This document shows, piece by piece, positions 38,434 through 47,171 of a stretch of 64,000 nt of DNA. Under the pieces are notes generated by a model. That model saw nothing but the letters and a program-made list of their open reading frames with translations, was not told the DNA's origin and did not search any database. The stretch spans positions 682,001 to 746,000 of the forward strand of contig NZ_OY761461.1 of assembly GCF_963664555.1 (NCBI RefSeq), in the 5' to 3' direction. The number at the start of each line of letters is the position of its first letter. Position 1 is the first letter of the stretch. Both the position numbers and the translations under genes were made by a program. Source of the stretch: Labilibaculum sp. GTDB lineage: Bacteria; Bacteroidota; Bacteroidia; Bacteroidales; Marinifilaceae.

Positions 38434-39927
38434 ATGAATCAAAAATATATTTGGCTTGTAACAATTGTACTCTGTATTTCCTTATCTGGATTGATATTGG
38501 TTCAGATTAACTTTTTTCAGTCAGCCTCTAAAATTAAAGAAGAGCAACTTGCTCTGACTGTTAGTAAGGCTTTGGATCAGGTTGTCTCAGAATTAGAAAG
38601 AGCAGAGAAAGAGCAGATTATTTTGGAAGGTGATGTTTCCAACTTTAATAATGGTACAATAATCAGCTCTAAAAGTTCAGGGTTTAGTATTAATATTCCT
38701 ATGGACTTCACTCATGAAAAAGCCAGATTGAGTTTTTACTCCGAAAACAAAGAATATAATATTGGGGAGGGGTATTTAAATCCAGAAGGTATATCCGGAC
38801 TTTCAAAAATGCAGTCTCAATTTAATAAAACTCTTAAGTCGGGTAATTCCAGATATGCTCTAATTGCAGGACAATTAGCCAACTCGCAGCTCTCTTTGAG
38901 TGAAAGGATAAAAATGGAAAAGTTGCCGCAACTTATTCAGGAAAAGCTTCGGGAGAACGGGATTAAGCTGAACTTCGAATATGCAGTGAAATCAAATAAT
39001 AAATTTGAAAAGAGATCAAAAAATTATTTTCGAAATCCTTCTTTTGAAAAATACAGTAAGCAATTGTTTCCCAATGATTTTTTCTCCAATTTAAATTTCT
39101 TATATATTTATTTTCCCGGACAACAGAGGTATATGCTGCAATCATACTCTTTGTTACTTCCATCTTTTATATTGACTCTGGTTTTAATTCTTTCCAGTGC
39201 GTTCACTATTTTCATTATCTTTCGTCAGAAAAGGTTATCGAATATAAAGAATGACTTTATTAATAATATGACTCATGAGTTTAAAACTCCTATTGCAACT
39301 ATTTCGTTAGCCTCTCAGATGCTGAAGGACAATACTGTTACCACAACCGCATCGACAAGAGATCATATTGCTAAGATTATTAATGATGAAAGCCGGCGAC
39401 TTACCTATCAGGTTGAAAAGGTTCTGCAAATGGCTGTTTTTAATGAGGTTAGGATGAAATTAAAATTGAAGACAATTAGTGTTCATAAAATAATTCAAAA
39501 TTTATTACCTAACTTTACAATAAGAGTTGAGGATAGAAAAGGGAACATGTATCAGAATATTGATGCAGAACATGATCTGGTACTGGCTGACGAGGTTCAT
39601 TTAAGTAATGTAATCGCAAATCTATTGGATAATGCCATTAAATACTGTAAAGATGCTCCCGAACTTAGTATTAGTACAAGGAATAAAAATAAGGGTATTG
39701 TTATAACCATTACTGATAACGGCATCGGAATTTCTAAAGAAGATCAAAAAATGATTTTTGAACGTTTCTTTAGAGTGCATACAGGAAATGTTCATGACGT
39801 GAAAGGATTTGGTTTGGGATTGTCCTACGTAAAAAAAATAGTTGATGCCCACAATGGACAGGTTAGTGTTGATAGCATACCTGATAAAGGATCCAAATTT
39901 GAAATATATCTTCCCTTAAAAAAATAG
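38434..39927 (+). CDS. rprX: Sensor histidine kinase, RprX type
   Basis: 497 aa. Two transmembrane helices (about 5-25 and 242-264) flank a periplasmic sensor of about 215 residues; no HAMP domain is obvious. DHp H-box NNMTHEFKTPIATISLASQM, N-box VIANLLDNAIKYC, G1 DNGIGI and G2 GFGLGLSYV are all intact, so it should be active. Paired with the response regulator 6 nt downstream. The RprX assignment rests on domain layout and on the partner's resemblance to B. fragilis RprY as I remember it. Confidence 0.85.
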   Translation: MNQKYIWLVTIVLCISLSGLILVQINFFQSASKIKEEQLALTVSKALDQVVSELERAEKEQIILEGDVSNFNNGTIISSKSSGFSINIPMDFTHEKARLSFYSENKEYNIGEGYLNPEGISGLSKMQSQFNKTLKSGNSRYALIAGQLANSQLSLSERIKMEKLPQLIQEKLRENGIKLNFEYAVKSNNKFEKRSKNYFRNPSFEKYSKQLFPNDFFSNLNFLYIYFPGQQRYMLQSYSLLLPSFILTLVLILSSAFTIFIIFRQKRLSNIKNDFINNMTHEFKTPIATISLASQMLKDNTVTTTASTRDHIAKIINDESRRLTYQVEKVLQMAVFNEVRMKLKLKTISVHKIIQNLLPNFTIRVEDRKGNMYQNIDAEHDLVLADEVHLSNVIANLLDNAIKYCKDAPELSISTRNKNKGIVITITDNGIGISKEDQKMIFERFFRVHTGNVHDVKGFGLGLSYVKKIVDAHNGQVSVDSIPDKGSKFEIYLPLKK

Positions 39928-39933
39928 ATACAT

Positions 39934-40620
39934 ATGGAACAAGTTAAAATTTTATTAGCAGAAGATGATGCTAATCTAGGACTTCTATTAAAAGAGTATT
40001 TGGTTGCAAAAGGCTATAACACCACACTGCGTGAAGATGGCGATAAGGCATACGATGAATTTTTAAAAAATCCATATGATCTGTGTATTTTTGATATCAT
40101 GATGCCACATAGAGATGGTTTTACTTTGGCTAAGGATATTCGCTTAATAAATAGTGAGATTCCAATCATTTTCCTAACTGCGAAGTCGATGAAAGAAGAT
40201 GTTTTAGAGGGGTTTAAGTTGGGAGCCGATGATTATATGACTAAGCCTTTTAGTATGGAAGAACTGTTGGTTCGTATCGAAGCTGTTTTAAGAAGAACTT
40301 CAGGGGTGAAAAGTGAAAATACTCAGGAAGAGTTTAAATTAGGGCGCTTTTTATTTGATTCAAAGAAACAATTTCTTCAGGATGGCGAAGCGACAATTAA
40401 GCTGACAACGAAAGAATCAGAATTGTTAAAACTTCTTTGTAATAATGTGAATAAAGTTTTGGAGCGGAATTTAGCTCTTAGAACGATCTGGTCCGACGAT
40501 AATTATTTTAATGCCAGAAGTATGGATGTATATATTACTAAGTTAAGAAAGCATTTAAAGCCTGAACCGGGCATTGAAATTATCAATGTTCATGGTAGAG
40601 GATACAAACTGATCATGTAA
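39934..40620 (+). CDS. rprY: OmpR-family response regulator, RprY type
   Basis: 228 aa. Receiver domain (about 4-118) with acidic pair EDD (about 10-12), phosphoacceptor Asp in LCIFDIMMPHRDG and Lys in DYMTKPFSMEEL, and a C-terminal winged helix (about 130-228; LTTKESELLKLLCNNVNKVLER...MDVYITKLRKHLK..GRGYKL). N-terminus LLAEDDANLGLLLKEYL and IIFLTAKSMKEDVLEGFKLG resemble RprY. Ends at a strong terminator. Confidence 0.88.
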   Translation: MEQVKILLAEDDANLGLLLKEYLVAKGYNTTLREDGDKAYDEFLKNPYDLCIFDIMMPHRDGFTLAKDIRLINSEIPIIFLTAKSMKEDVLEGFKLGADDYMTKPFSMEELLVRIEAVLRRTSGVKSENTQEEFKLGRFLFDSKKQFLQDGEATIKLTTKESELLKLLCNNVNKVLERNLALRTIWSDDNYFNARSMDVYITKLRKHLKPEPGIEIINVHGRGYKLIM

Positions 40621-40634
40621 TAGTTTTCTGATAT

Positions 40635-40669
40635 AAAAAACGCCGGTCATTCGACCGGCGTTTTTTTTT
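40635..40669. terminator. Bidirectional terminator rprY / 40679 gene
   Basis: AAAAAACGCCGGTC-attc-GACCGGCGTTTTTT: A-run before and T-run after, so it serves both converging genes. Confidence 0.93.
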
Positions 40670-40678
40670 ATGAGATAT

Positions 40679-40984
40679 TTATTCTGAAACCTTTTCAGTA
40701 GAATCAGATTGTTCTGCTTTTTTTTCTTTTTTCTCGACTTCTTTTTCGCGTTGTATCATATCCTGATACATACTCCGCATGAATTTGATCCCAAATTGCA
40801 AAGCGTCTTTTTTGCTCTGAAAATTTGATTTGATCAATTGATGCATGCTTAATTCTTCACTCGGATCATCGGTATAATAGAAAATATCGATATTGGGTCT
40901 GTTCCCTTTCTTTTTAATTTCCATTCCGAACCAGGTTTCAAATTCCTGATCTCCTACTTTAATATGACGTACAAATTTTATCAT
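40679..40984 (-). CDS. Small unknown protein with charged tail
   Basis: 101 aa from the ATG at 40984 (MIKFVRHIKVGDQEFETWFG). A longer reading from 41077 adds 31 residues that look non-coding and overlaps the A/T-rich upstream region. Ends in a Lys/Glu-rich tail (QREKEVEKKEKKAEQ), probably a coiled coil. Family not recognised. It shares the terminator with rprY. Confidence 0.65.
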   Translation of the reverse strand: MIKFVRHIKVGDQEFETWFGMEIKKKGNRPNIDIFYYTDDPSEELSMHQLIKSNFQSKKDALQFGIKFMRSMYQDMIQREKEVEKKEKKAEQSDSTEKVSE

Positions 40985-41113
40985 CTTCTGATTTTTTTTC
41001 CGATGCGAAGATACTTCATTTTTTTTAAAGGATAGATATTCAAATTTTAAGATGGTAAAAAAAAAGAGGACACCCAATCTAAGATTCCCTGAATTGATAG
41101 AGCAATTTACTTT

Positions 41114-41308
41114 TTATAATGAAAGCTGAGGTTTGGTAACATCAGAAAGTATCTCGTGATAACGACCTGAATAATTTTCCAGGCACCAATTTTTAAGCTT
41201 CTCAAAATCCGATGGAGTTAACCACTGAATGGCTTTTGTCAACTCTTTGCGAAAAAGAGCAAAATCAAAACTTACATTAGCGAGTACGATTTTTGTTTGT
41301 TCGAGCAT
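41114..41308 (-). CDS. Small soluble protein (64 aa), unknown
   Basis: Begins MLEQTKIVLANVSFDFALFR; helical with conserved-looking aromatics (KAIQWLTPSDFEKLKNWCLE). No motif known to me, but its amino-acid pattern is that of a real protein and it has an ATG with non-coding flanks. Such small single-domain proteins are common in Bacteroidota. Confidence 0.65.
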   Translation of the reverse strand: MLEQTKIVLANVSFDFALFRKELTKAIQWLTPSDFEKLKNWCLENYSGRYHEILSDVTKPQLSL

Positions 41309-41457
41309 AATTATTCAAGTTTAAAGTTTTTATCAGAACTTGTTCCACTAAGCTACAATTTTCTTTGAGGTTTGAAGAATACATTAAGAAGTCTTAACAT
41401 TTTTAACAGTTTAATTAATGTAATGTTGTTCATTTGTTATTGCCAAATTGAAGGCGT

Positions 41458-41482
41458 AAAAAAAGGAGCTGTTATAGCTCCT
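41458..41482 (-). terminator. Terminator overlapping the 41472 gene stop
   Basis: On the minus strand AGGAGCT-ataac-AGCTCCT plus a T-run; the TAA stop of the gene lies within the hairpin. Confidence 0.75.
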
Positions 41483-41687
41483 CATTCTGTTTTTTTTCCA
41501 ATTCTTTAATCTTCTTTTCCTGATTGTTCAACAATACCATTGATATCGTAAGGATGAACATGACTACCAGTTCAATATAGATTCCGCTTCTGTCAGGGGT
41601 TTCTGCCGAAGAGTTCAGGAGGTTTAATATTGCAGCCACCATAATTAAAAAGGTGGACATGATTAGCAGGAGTTTAATTAGTTTCAT
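41472..41687 (-). CDS. Small membrane protein (71 aa), unknown
   Basis: Two transmembrane helices (about 5-24 and 37-54) with a short loop, and a charged C-terminal helix (NNQEKKIKELEKKQNEEL). Orientation likely with both ends in the cytoplasm. No family recognised. Confidence 0.7.
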   Translation of the reverse strand: MKLIKLLLIMSTFLIMVAAILNLLNSSAETPDRSGIYIELVVMFILTISMVLLNNQEKKIKELEKKQNEEL

Positions 41688-41783
41688 GTGTTTTTAATTT
41701 TAACCAATCTTAGTAGGTGAATTGTGGAGTATTTATTTCAGATGAATTTTATTTATAGAATGAAATTATTAAAAAATCAGCTC

Positions 41784-41813
41784 AAAAAAAAATGGCCTTC
41801 ATAAGAAAGCCAT
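41784..41813 (-). terminator. Terminator of the acyltransferase gene
   Basis: On the minus strand ATGGCTTTC-ttat-GAAGGCCAT (one G-U) followed by T9. Confidence 0.9.
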
Positions 41814-41819
41814 AGTATT

Positions 41820-42983
41820 CTATTTTTCCGGGACAAAGTCCGGTTTTTTTAATTCCAATCTGTTTTTTACAGGATTAGCATAGATTTCCAGGAATATCTG
41901 ATTTAATCTTTCTAGATTTCCTTCATCCGGATTAATTTTCTTTTCCATGTGCTTTAGGAAAAGATCTTTTTCTTCAGATGTATATTTATCTGCGAACTCA
42001 TTCGTATTGTTTACGATATCATAGGCAATGTAGTTGTCAGGCCAAAGTTTGTAGTTCTTGTGTATTCTGTAATCAATCAAATCTGCAAGAGCTTTGAATT
42101 TATCTCTGCTGTCGTCCATCTCTTCAATAACATCGAGCATTGCAGAAATTGGTTTTCCGATTACAAAATTAACACGGCCTTTTTCATTAACCATTCCTTT
42201 GATCATACTTCGTAAATCGTCCTTAGGAGTTTTCTTAAAACCTTCGTCGGTTTCTTTTTTGTACACTTCTATGGTTTTCATTGCATCGCATGGCTCGTAT
42301 TCGTATGAAATAGCAACAGGAACAATTCGTAAACTTTTAAAGTGCTCCGAGAAAGTAACATCTCCACTCATTTGAAGCATTTTCAACAAACTTTGTTGAG
42401 TTCTGTCATCACCATCTTTAGTTCGCCCTTCTCGTTGTGCTATCCAAATAGATGATTTTTTAGTGTTTAAGGCATACTGTATGTAAGATGATAATTGCTT
42501 TGAGCTGGTAAGCATCTGACGAACAGTTACGTTTCTTTGCACAACAAAGCTTTTGTTTAGTTTAACTAAATCGGCTATCCACGGTTGGATTAAAAGGTTG
42601 CTGCCAATAGCGATTTCAGTTGTTTCAAAACCATTGTTGTGAAGCATCACGTTAAGCAAGGCAGAATCCAAAATGATATCTCTATGATCCGAAATAAATA
42701 AATAGCTTTCTTTTGGATCAAGATTTTCCAGTCCATCAATGGTTATCCCTTTGGTGGTGTGGTCAATAATGTGTTGTGCCAGTCGTACAATGAAGTTGCT
42801 CTGAAATTCTTTTATTGTTTTTACTTCTCCCAATGCTTTCACAATCATCTCTTTCGAAAATCCTGGGAATAACTGTTGAGAGAATCGAATAAAAGCTTCT
42901 TCTTTTATTAAACGTCCTATGGTTTCTACAACCTCGGAATCGTTATATGGTCGAATAGCATCAAAATCTGAGTCGGTGAACAT
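41820..42983 (-). CDS. PlsC/PlsB-like glycerol-phosphate acyltransferase
   Basis: 387 aa, no signal peptide. The acyltransferase block starts about residue 95: YLFISDHRDIILDSALLN (motif I), VVQRNVTVRQML, IWIAQREGRTKDGDDRTQ (motif III-like EGRT) and RIVPVAISYEYEPCD (motif IV). Spacing in motif I is His-x5-Asp rather than the canonical His-x4-Asp. Likely acts in phospholipid synthesis at the inner membrane. The exact acyl acceptor is unclear. Confidence 0.82.
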   Translation of the reverse strand: MFTDSDFDAIRPYNDSEVVETIGRLIKEEAFIRFSQQLFPGFSKEMIVKALGEVKTIKEFQSNFIVRLAQHIIDHTTKGITIDGLENLDPKESYLFISDHRDIILDSALLNVMLHNNGFETTEIAIGSNLLIQPWIADLVKLNKSFVVQRNVTVRQMLTSSKQLSSYIQYALNTKKSSIWIAQREGRTKDGDDRTQQSLLKMLQMSGDVTFSEHFKSLRIVPVAISYEYEPCDAMKTIEVYKKETDEGFKKTPKDDLRSMIKGMVNEKGRVNFVIGKPISAMLDVIEEMDDSRDKFKALADLIDYRIHKNYKLWPDNYIAYDIVNNTNEFADKYTSEEKDLFLKHMEKKINPDEGNLERLNQIFLEIYANPVKNRLELKKPDFVPEK

Positions 42984-43268
42984 TGCTTGGTTCTTTTTGT
43001 TTTAAGGAATGGCAAAAATAAGCAAATTATATGGAATGTCTAGGAAATGGTACCTGCTTTTTGTTTTTATTGATGTTTAACTCCCTTGAAATTCAAATAT
43101 TTGCATGTGTGAATAGGTGTACTATCTTGCTGTGTTTGGGGAGGATGGCTATTAATCAGGGTGTTCCAATAGCTGTCAAATCGACATGAAATGTATTTGA
43201 ATCAATCTTGGCAGAGAATTTGAGTTTTTACAGCTAAAAGGTCTGTTAAACTAATTGGAGGAATTATA

Positions 43269-43949
43269 ATGGGAGGAATTTGGATTATATTTATTGCTTT
43301 TACCTTGTTAAGCTGGTTGGTAGCTAACCAATTGAAAACAAGATTTAAAAGGTATTCTCAAATGCCTACTGCGAATGGAATGACAGGACGCGAGGTGGTT
43401 GAGCAGATGTTAAGGGATCATGGTGTGAGAGGGGTAAGGATTGGTTCTGTTGATGGACAGTTGTCCGATCATTACAATCCGGCAGACAAAACCATTAATC
43501 TTAGCAAGGATGTTTATCATGGCAGAAGTATTGGTGCTGCAGCTGTAGCTGCGCATGAAACCGGTCATGCAATTCAACATGCCGAAGCATATGCGTGGTT
43601 GCAAATGCGATCGGCTTTAGTGCCTATTGTTAGTTTTGGTTCTAAGTGGGTACAGTGGGTGCTTTTAGCTGGAATTGTCATGGTGAATACTTTCCCTCAA
43701 CTACTTTTGACAGGGATAGTACTGTTTGCCGGCACTACCCTTTTTAGTATTATCACCTTGCCTGTAGAGGTGGATGCTAGTCGAAGAGCCTTGGTTTGGT
43801 TGAAAACATCAGGTATTACAACCTATGAAACACAGAAAAGCGCTTTTGATGCATTGAAATGGGCGGCATATACTTATTTTATTGCAGCTCTGTCTTCCTT
43901 GGCAACATTACTTTACTATGTAATGATTTATATGGGAAGAAGGAATTAG
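43269..43949 (+). CDS. Membrane zinc metallopeptidase, YugP type
   Basis: 226 aa. N-terminal membrane helix (about 2-20), zinc motif HETGH in AAVAAHETGHAIQHAEAY (about 94-111), two further hydrophobic segments (about 125-165) and a C-terminal helix (about 205-222). A clear SD-like GGAGG sits 7 nt before the ATG, which is rare in this window. Physiological substrate unknown. Terminator at 43983. Confidence 0.9.
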   Translation: MGGIWIIFIAFTLLSWLVANQLKTRFKRYSQMPTANGMTGREVVEQMLRDHGVRGVRIGSVDGQLSDHYNPADKTINLSKDVYHGRSIGAAAVAAHETGHAIQHAEAYAWLQMRSALVPIVSFGSKWVQWVLLAGIVMVNTFPQLLLTGIVLFAGTTLFSIITLPVEVDASRRALVWLKTSGITTYETQKSAFDALKWAAYTYFIAALSSLATLLYYVMIYMGRRN

Positions 43950-43982
43950 ACTCTTAAATGTGTGAAAAAAATTAAAAGTATT

Positions 43983-44033
43983 GTCCTTTTACTATCAGAA
44001 AATTCAGTGGCTGATGTAAAAGGACTTTTTTTT
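43983..44033 (+). terminator. Terminator after the metallopeptidase gene
   Basis: GTCCTTTTAC / GTAAAAGGAC perfect 10-bp stem, inner ATCAG/CTGAT, then T8. Confidence 0.92.
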
Positions 44034-44186
44034 GCTTATATCAATTTTATTTAAAGTCTGTTTTGATGTTAATTTGGTATTATTTCCGTATCGATTGATT
44101 CCAAGTGTTTGTAATAGTTCTGCTAAAAAGTAAAGAATTAGAATCCTTTTTCTTATTTTTAATCTTTCAAAATAAGAAAAAGAGAT

Positions 44187-44624
44187 ATGACTAAAATAGC
44201 AAAATACGGATTTGTGCTTTCCTTCGTTTGGGTAGGGTTTTTATTGGCGATTAGCTTTATGGAAGCCTGGGTTAAGTTTCGGGCTGTGTCGCTCGACCTG
44301 CCAACAGGATTGGATGTGGGAGTTCATGTATTTGGCGCTTTAAATATGGTTGAGCGCATTTTTTCAGCAATGCTTTTGGTTTATGTGTTTATCTATTATA
44401 CCGATAAAGTTGTTGTGATTACTGGCTTAACGATTTTCACCTTTGTAGTTGCTCAGTCGGGATATTTGCTCCCTGAATTAAATCAGCATGCACAGTTAAT
44501 TATTATGGGAATGGTACCTGAGAAAAATTCAATTCATCACATATACGTACTTATGGAAGTTTTGAAATTGGTGGCATTGCTGGTTTTGGGTTTCAGACAA
44601 GTTCGAATATTTAAACAAGCATAG
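44187..44624 (+). CDS. Four-helix membrane protein, unknown
   Basis: 145 aa, four predicted transmembrane helices (about 7-27, 50-70, 75-93 and 118-138) with polar residues (Glu26, His48, Glu56, His100) near the helix ends that could bind haem or metal; that is only a thought. No family recognised. Single gene 590 nt upstream of the lysine cluster. Confidence 0.75.
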   Translation: MTKIAKYGFVLSFVWVGFLLAISFMEAWVKFRAVSLDLPTGLDVGVHVFGALNMVERIFSAMLLVYVFIYYTDKVVVITGLTIFTFVVAQSGYLLPELNQHAQLIIMGMVPEKNSIHHIYVLMEVLKLVALLVLGFRQVRIFKQA

Positions 44625-44961
44625 TTTTCTCGAAATTTTATAAAGCTCTGTATTCCTACAAATACAGATGGAAACCGAGTGGAGTTTTGTTTCTTCCGCA
44701 TTTGTTAAAAAATAAACAAATATGTTTGTGGGGCAATTCCGGTTCCCCAAAAATATTTTTAATAGCTGTTGCTTAAAAATCTGTAGTTTATATTCTGAAT
44801 TTAATTGATTGTCGGATAGTAAGGTTCAAAATTTAATGGTTGTTTGAGAAAAGCATCTAAAATATTAAATAATGTTGTAAAACATACAGGTAAATGAGCA
44901 GTGGAACATGTGTTGTGCGGCAGGTTTTGGGTGTGGCAGTCCGTGTGTAAAATGATTAAAA

Positions 44962-44992
44962 TTAACATTAATGTTAAAATAATAACATTAAT
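44962..44992. promoter_or_regulatory. Palindromic operator-like array
   Basis: TTAACATTAATGTTAA (44962-44977) is a perfect 16-bp palindrome. Its right part ATTAATGTTA also forms a 10-bp inverted repeat with TAACATTAAT (44983-44992) across a 6-nt spacer. Three half-sites in 31 bp suggest binding of a dimeric regulator about 170 nt upstream of the putative start site. Confidence 0.45.
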
Positions 44993-45133
44993 AGGATCGA
45001 AAATGGCCTTTTTGAGTCTTTTGAGAAGTTTGTTTAGAATGAATAAAAAGACGGAAGTGTGTCATGTTGTTGTCATTTAGAATTGGTCTTAATATGGAAT
45101 GATGCAATCGTTTTCATCCATGATTTAAAAAAT

Positions 45134-45141
45134 TATCTTTG
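45134..45141 (+). promoter_or_regulatory. Putative -7 element of the lysine cluster (TATCTTTG)
   Basis: Exact TAnnTTTG match. TTTC at 45112-45115 with an 18-nt spacer is a near-consensus -33. The leader of about 70 nt contains an 8-bp hairpin AAGCTTCT/AGAAGCTT (45159-45166 and 45181-45188). Confidence 0.5.
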
Positions 45142-45217
45142 TTTCGTAAATAGACTGAAAGCTTCTGTTTTATTGATTTTAGAAGCTTATAAGTAAAACG
45201 GTAAAAACTATTTTTCG

Positions 45218-45865
45218 ATGAACAAGATAATCTCAATAAAAGAGGCAGTTGCTAAACTGCAGGATGGAATGACCATCATGATCGGAGGATTTCTTTCGGT
45301 TGGAACTGCGAATAATATGATCGATCAGATTGTTTCTTCTAATGTTAAAAATTTAACTATCATTTGTAACGATACAGCTTTCGCAGATAAAGGTCTTGGT
45401 AAATTGATTGCCAACAGACAGGTTGTTAAGGTGATTACTTCTCATATTGGAACAAATCCAGCCACGATTGAACAAATGAATAATGGCGAAATAGAAGTGG
45501 AATTTAGTCCTCAGGGTACTTTGGCTGAGCGTGTTCGTTCAGGTGGCGCAGGGTTAGGTGGAGTTCTTACTCCAACAGGTTTGGGAACCATGGTGGCCGA
45601 TGGGAAGGAGATTATAACCGTTGATGGTAAAGAGTTTTTATTGGAAAAACCTTTGCGGGCTGATGTTGCTTTGATTGGTGCAAGTATATCTGATACTCAG
45701 GGTAATCTTACATATAGAGGTACTACCCAGAATTTTAATCCATTAATGGCGACTGCTGCCGATTTGGTAATTGTAGAAGCTAAGCAGATGGTAGAGGCTG
45801 GAACACTGAAGCCGGAAGAGGTAAAAACTCCATCTATTTTTGTAGATTTTATTGTAAACAACTAA
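45218..45865 (+). CDS. atoD: CoA transferase subunit A (butyrate-acetoacetate type)
   Basis: 215 aa, alpha subunit of a 3-oxoacid CoA transferase (AtoD-like): MIGGFLSVGTANNMID, SPQGTLAERVRSGGAGLGG and YRGTTQNFNPLMATAAD are family hallmarks. With the beta subunit at 54534 it should move CoA from butyryl-CoA to the acetoacetate produced by Kce. Unusually, it stands at the head of the cluster, 8.7 kb from its partner. The gap to kal is 13 nt. Confidence 0.93.
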   Translation: MNKIISIKEAVAKLQDGMTIMIGGFLSVGTANNMIDQIVSSNVKNLTIICNDTAFADKGLGKLIANRQVVKVITSHIGTNPATIEQMNNGEIEVEFSPQGTLAERVRSGGAGLGGVLTPTGLGTMVADGKEIITVDGKEFLLEKPLRADVALIGASISDTQGNLTYRGTTQNFNPLMATAADLVIVEAKQMVEAGTLKPEEVKTPSIFVDFIVNN

Positions 45866-45878
45866 CTAATATAGACAA

Positions 45879-46262
45879 ATGGAAAAGGCAATGATAAGAA
45901 TGCGCATGAGTTCTCATGACGCTCATTATGGTGGAAATTTGGTTGATGGAGCAAAAATGCTTCAGTTATTTGGTGACGTAGCAACAGAATTATTAATCCG
46001 TCGCGATGGTGATGAAGGATTGTTTGCAGGATACGAAAGTGTTGAATTTTTAGCTCCTGTTTATGCAGGTGATTACATCGAAGCAGTTGGCGAAATTATA
46101 AAAGAAGGCAACTCAAGCCGTAAGATGACTTTCGAGGCCCGCAAAGTAATTGTGCCAAGAACAGATATTTCTGAATCTGCAGCTGATTTTTTAGAAGAGC
46201 CAGTTGTAGTTTGCAGAGCTGTAGGAACATGTGTTACTCCAAAGAAATCTCAACGTAAATAA
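45879..46262 (+). CDS. kal: 3-aminobutyryl-CoA ammonia-lyase
   Basis: 127-aa hot-dog-fold enzyme that removes ammonia from L-3-aminobutyryl-CoA to give crotonyl-CoA. Start [21 protein letters not shown] with an Asp/His-rich active-site segment, and [21 protein letters not shown] typical of the fold. Assignment rests on size, fold-type residues and position between atoD and kce, which matches lysine clusters I remember in Porphyromonas and Fusobacterium. Confidence 0.9.
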   Translation: MEKAMIRMRMSSHDAHYGGNLVDGAKMLQLFGDVATELLIRRDGDEGLFAGYESVEFLAPVYAGDYIEAVGEIIKEGNSSRKMTFEARKVIVPRTDISESAADFLEEPVVVCRAVGTCVTPKKSQRK

Positions 46263-46271
46263 TTATAAGCC

Positions 46272-47096
46272 ATGGAAAAACTGATCATCACAGCAGCCAT
46301 TTGTGGCGCAGAGGTTACTAAGGAGCACAATCCAAATGTTCCTTACACTATTGAAGAATGTGTACGTGAAGCAGGTTTGGCTTATGAAGCTGGAGCAAGT
46401 ATAATTCATCTTCATGTGAGAACCGATGATGGAACTCCTACCCAAGATAAGAATCGTTTCAAAATGGTGATGGATGCAATTCACGCTAAATATCCTGAGG
46501 TAATTATTCAGCCATCAACTGGTGGTGCTGTGGGAATGACCAACGATGAAAGACTGCAACCAACAGAGTTGAATCCTGAAATGGCAACTTTAGATTGCGG
46601 TACTTTGAATTTTGGCGGCGATGAAATCTTCGAGAATACTGAAAACACCATTAAGTATTTTGGTGAGAGAATGATTGAGAGAGGAATTAAACCAGAATTG
46701 GAAGTGTTCGATAAATCTATGATTGATATGGCTCTTCGTCTTCATAAGAAAGGTTTTATTAAATCTCCAATGCATTTCGATTTTGTAATGGGAGTGAATG
46801 GAGGCATTTCAGGTACACTTCGCGATTTTGTTTTTCTGAGAGAAAGTATTCCTGCTGATGCAACTTATACTGTTGCAGGTATTGGTCGTTTTGAATTTCC
46901 ACTGGCAGTTGCTGCTATTGTTGACGGTGGTCATGTACGTGTTGGATTTGAAGACAATACAATGATTTCAAGAGGTGTTGTTGCAGAATCGAATGGTCAA
47001 TTGGTTGAGAAAGTAGTTCGTTTGGCGAAGGAATTAGGCCGCGAGATTGCAACACCAGCCGAAGCACGGGAAATTTTAGGGTTAAAGCAAAAATAA
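46272..47096 (+). CDS. kce: 3-keto-5-aminohexanoate cleavage enzyme
   Basis: 274-aa BKACE-family TIM barrel. Condenses 3-keto-5-aminohexanoate with acetyl-CoA and cleaves it to acetoacetate and 3-aminobutyryl-CoA. Metal ligands His46 and His48 (IIHLHVRTDDG); GGDEIFENT, LEVFDKSMIDMA and VGFEDNTMISRG are conserved family segments. 9 nt after kal. Full length. Confidence 0.95.
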   Translation: MEKLIITAAICGAEVTKEHNPNVPYTIEECVREAGLAYEAGASIIHLHVRTDDGTPTQDKNRFKMVMDAIHAKYPEVIIQPSTGGAVGMTNDERLQPTELNPEMATLDCGTLNFGGDEIFENTENTIKYFGERMIERGIKPELEVFDKSMIDMALRLHKKGFIKSPMHFDFVMGVNGGISGTLRDFVFLRESIPADATYTVAGIGRFEFPLAVAAIVDGGHVRVGFEDNTMISRGVVAESNGQLVEKVVRLAKELGREIATPAEAREILGLKQK

Positions 47097-47171
47097 GATT
47101 AGATCAAGGAAGTTGAGCAGGAGTCTTTTTCTCATGTCTCAAATCTCAAATCTCAAATCTAATAATAGGAA
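47097..47171 (+). repeat. Gap repeat 1 (kce-kdd): TCTCAAA words
   Basis: Three tandem copies of TCTCAAA (about 47138-47159) with an upstream partly complementary arm (GATTAGAT...GAG). The repeat ends about 12 nt before the kdd ATG. Confidence 0.6.

Larger units (their letters stand above)
44625..45217. other. Control region upstream of the lysine fermentation cluster
   Basis: 592 nt without a convincing gene. Holds two short hairpins (CTGTATT/AATACAG at about 44646-44668; TGGGG/CCCCA at about 44729-44749), an overlapping palindromic array (44962-44992), a -7 element (45134-45141) and a leader hairpin (45159-45188). Confidence 0.6.

Noticed and set aside
44870..44960. Possible cobalamin riboswitch before the B12-dependent pathway (ACCTGCC and CCACTG on the minus strand)
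   Set aside because: The motifs are on the wrong strand relative to the operon and in the wrong order for a cobalamin riboswitch, and no B12 box with the expected stems is seen.
44952..45080. 42-codon ORF covering the palindromic array upstream of the lysine cluster
   Set aside because: Composition follows the AT-rich palindromes (MIKININVKII), there is no SD or promoter at the right place, and the sequence is better explained as operator DNA.
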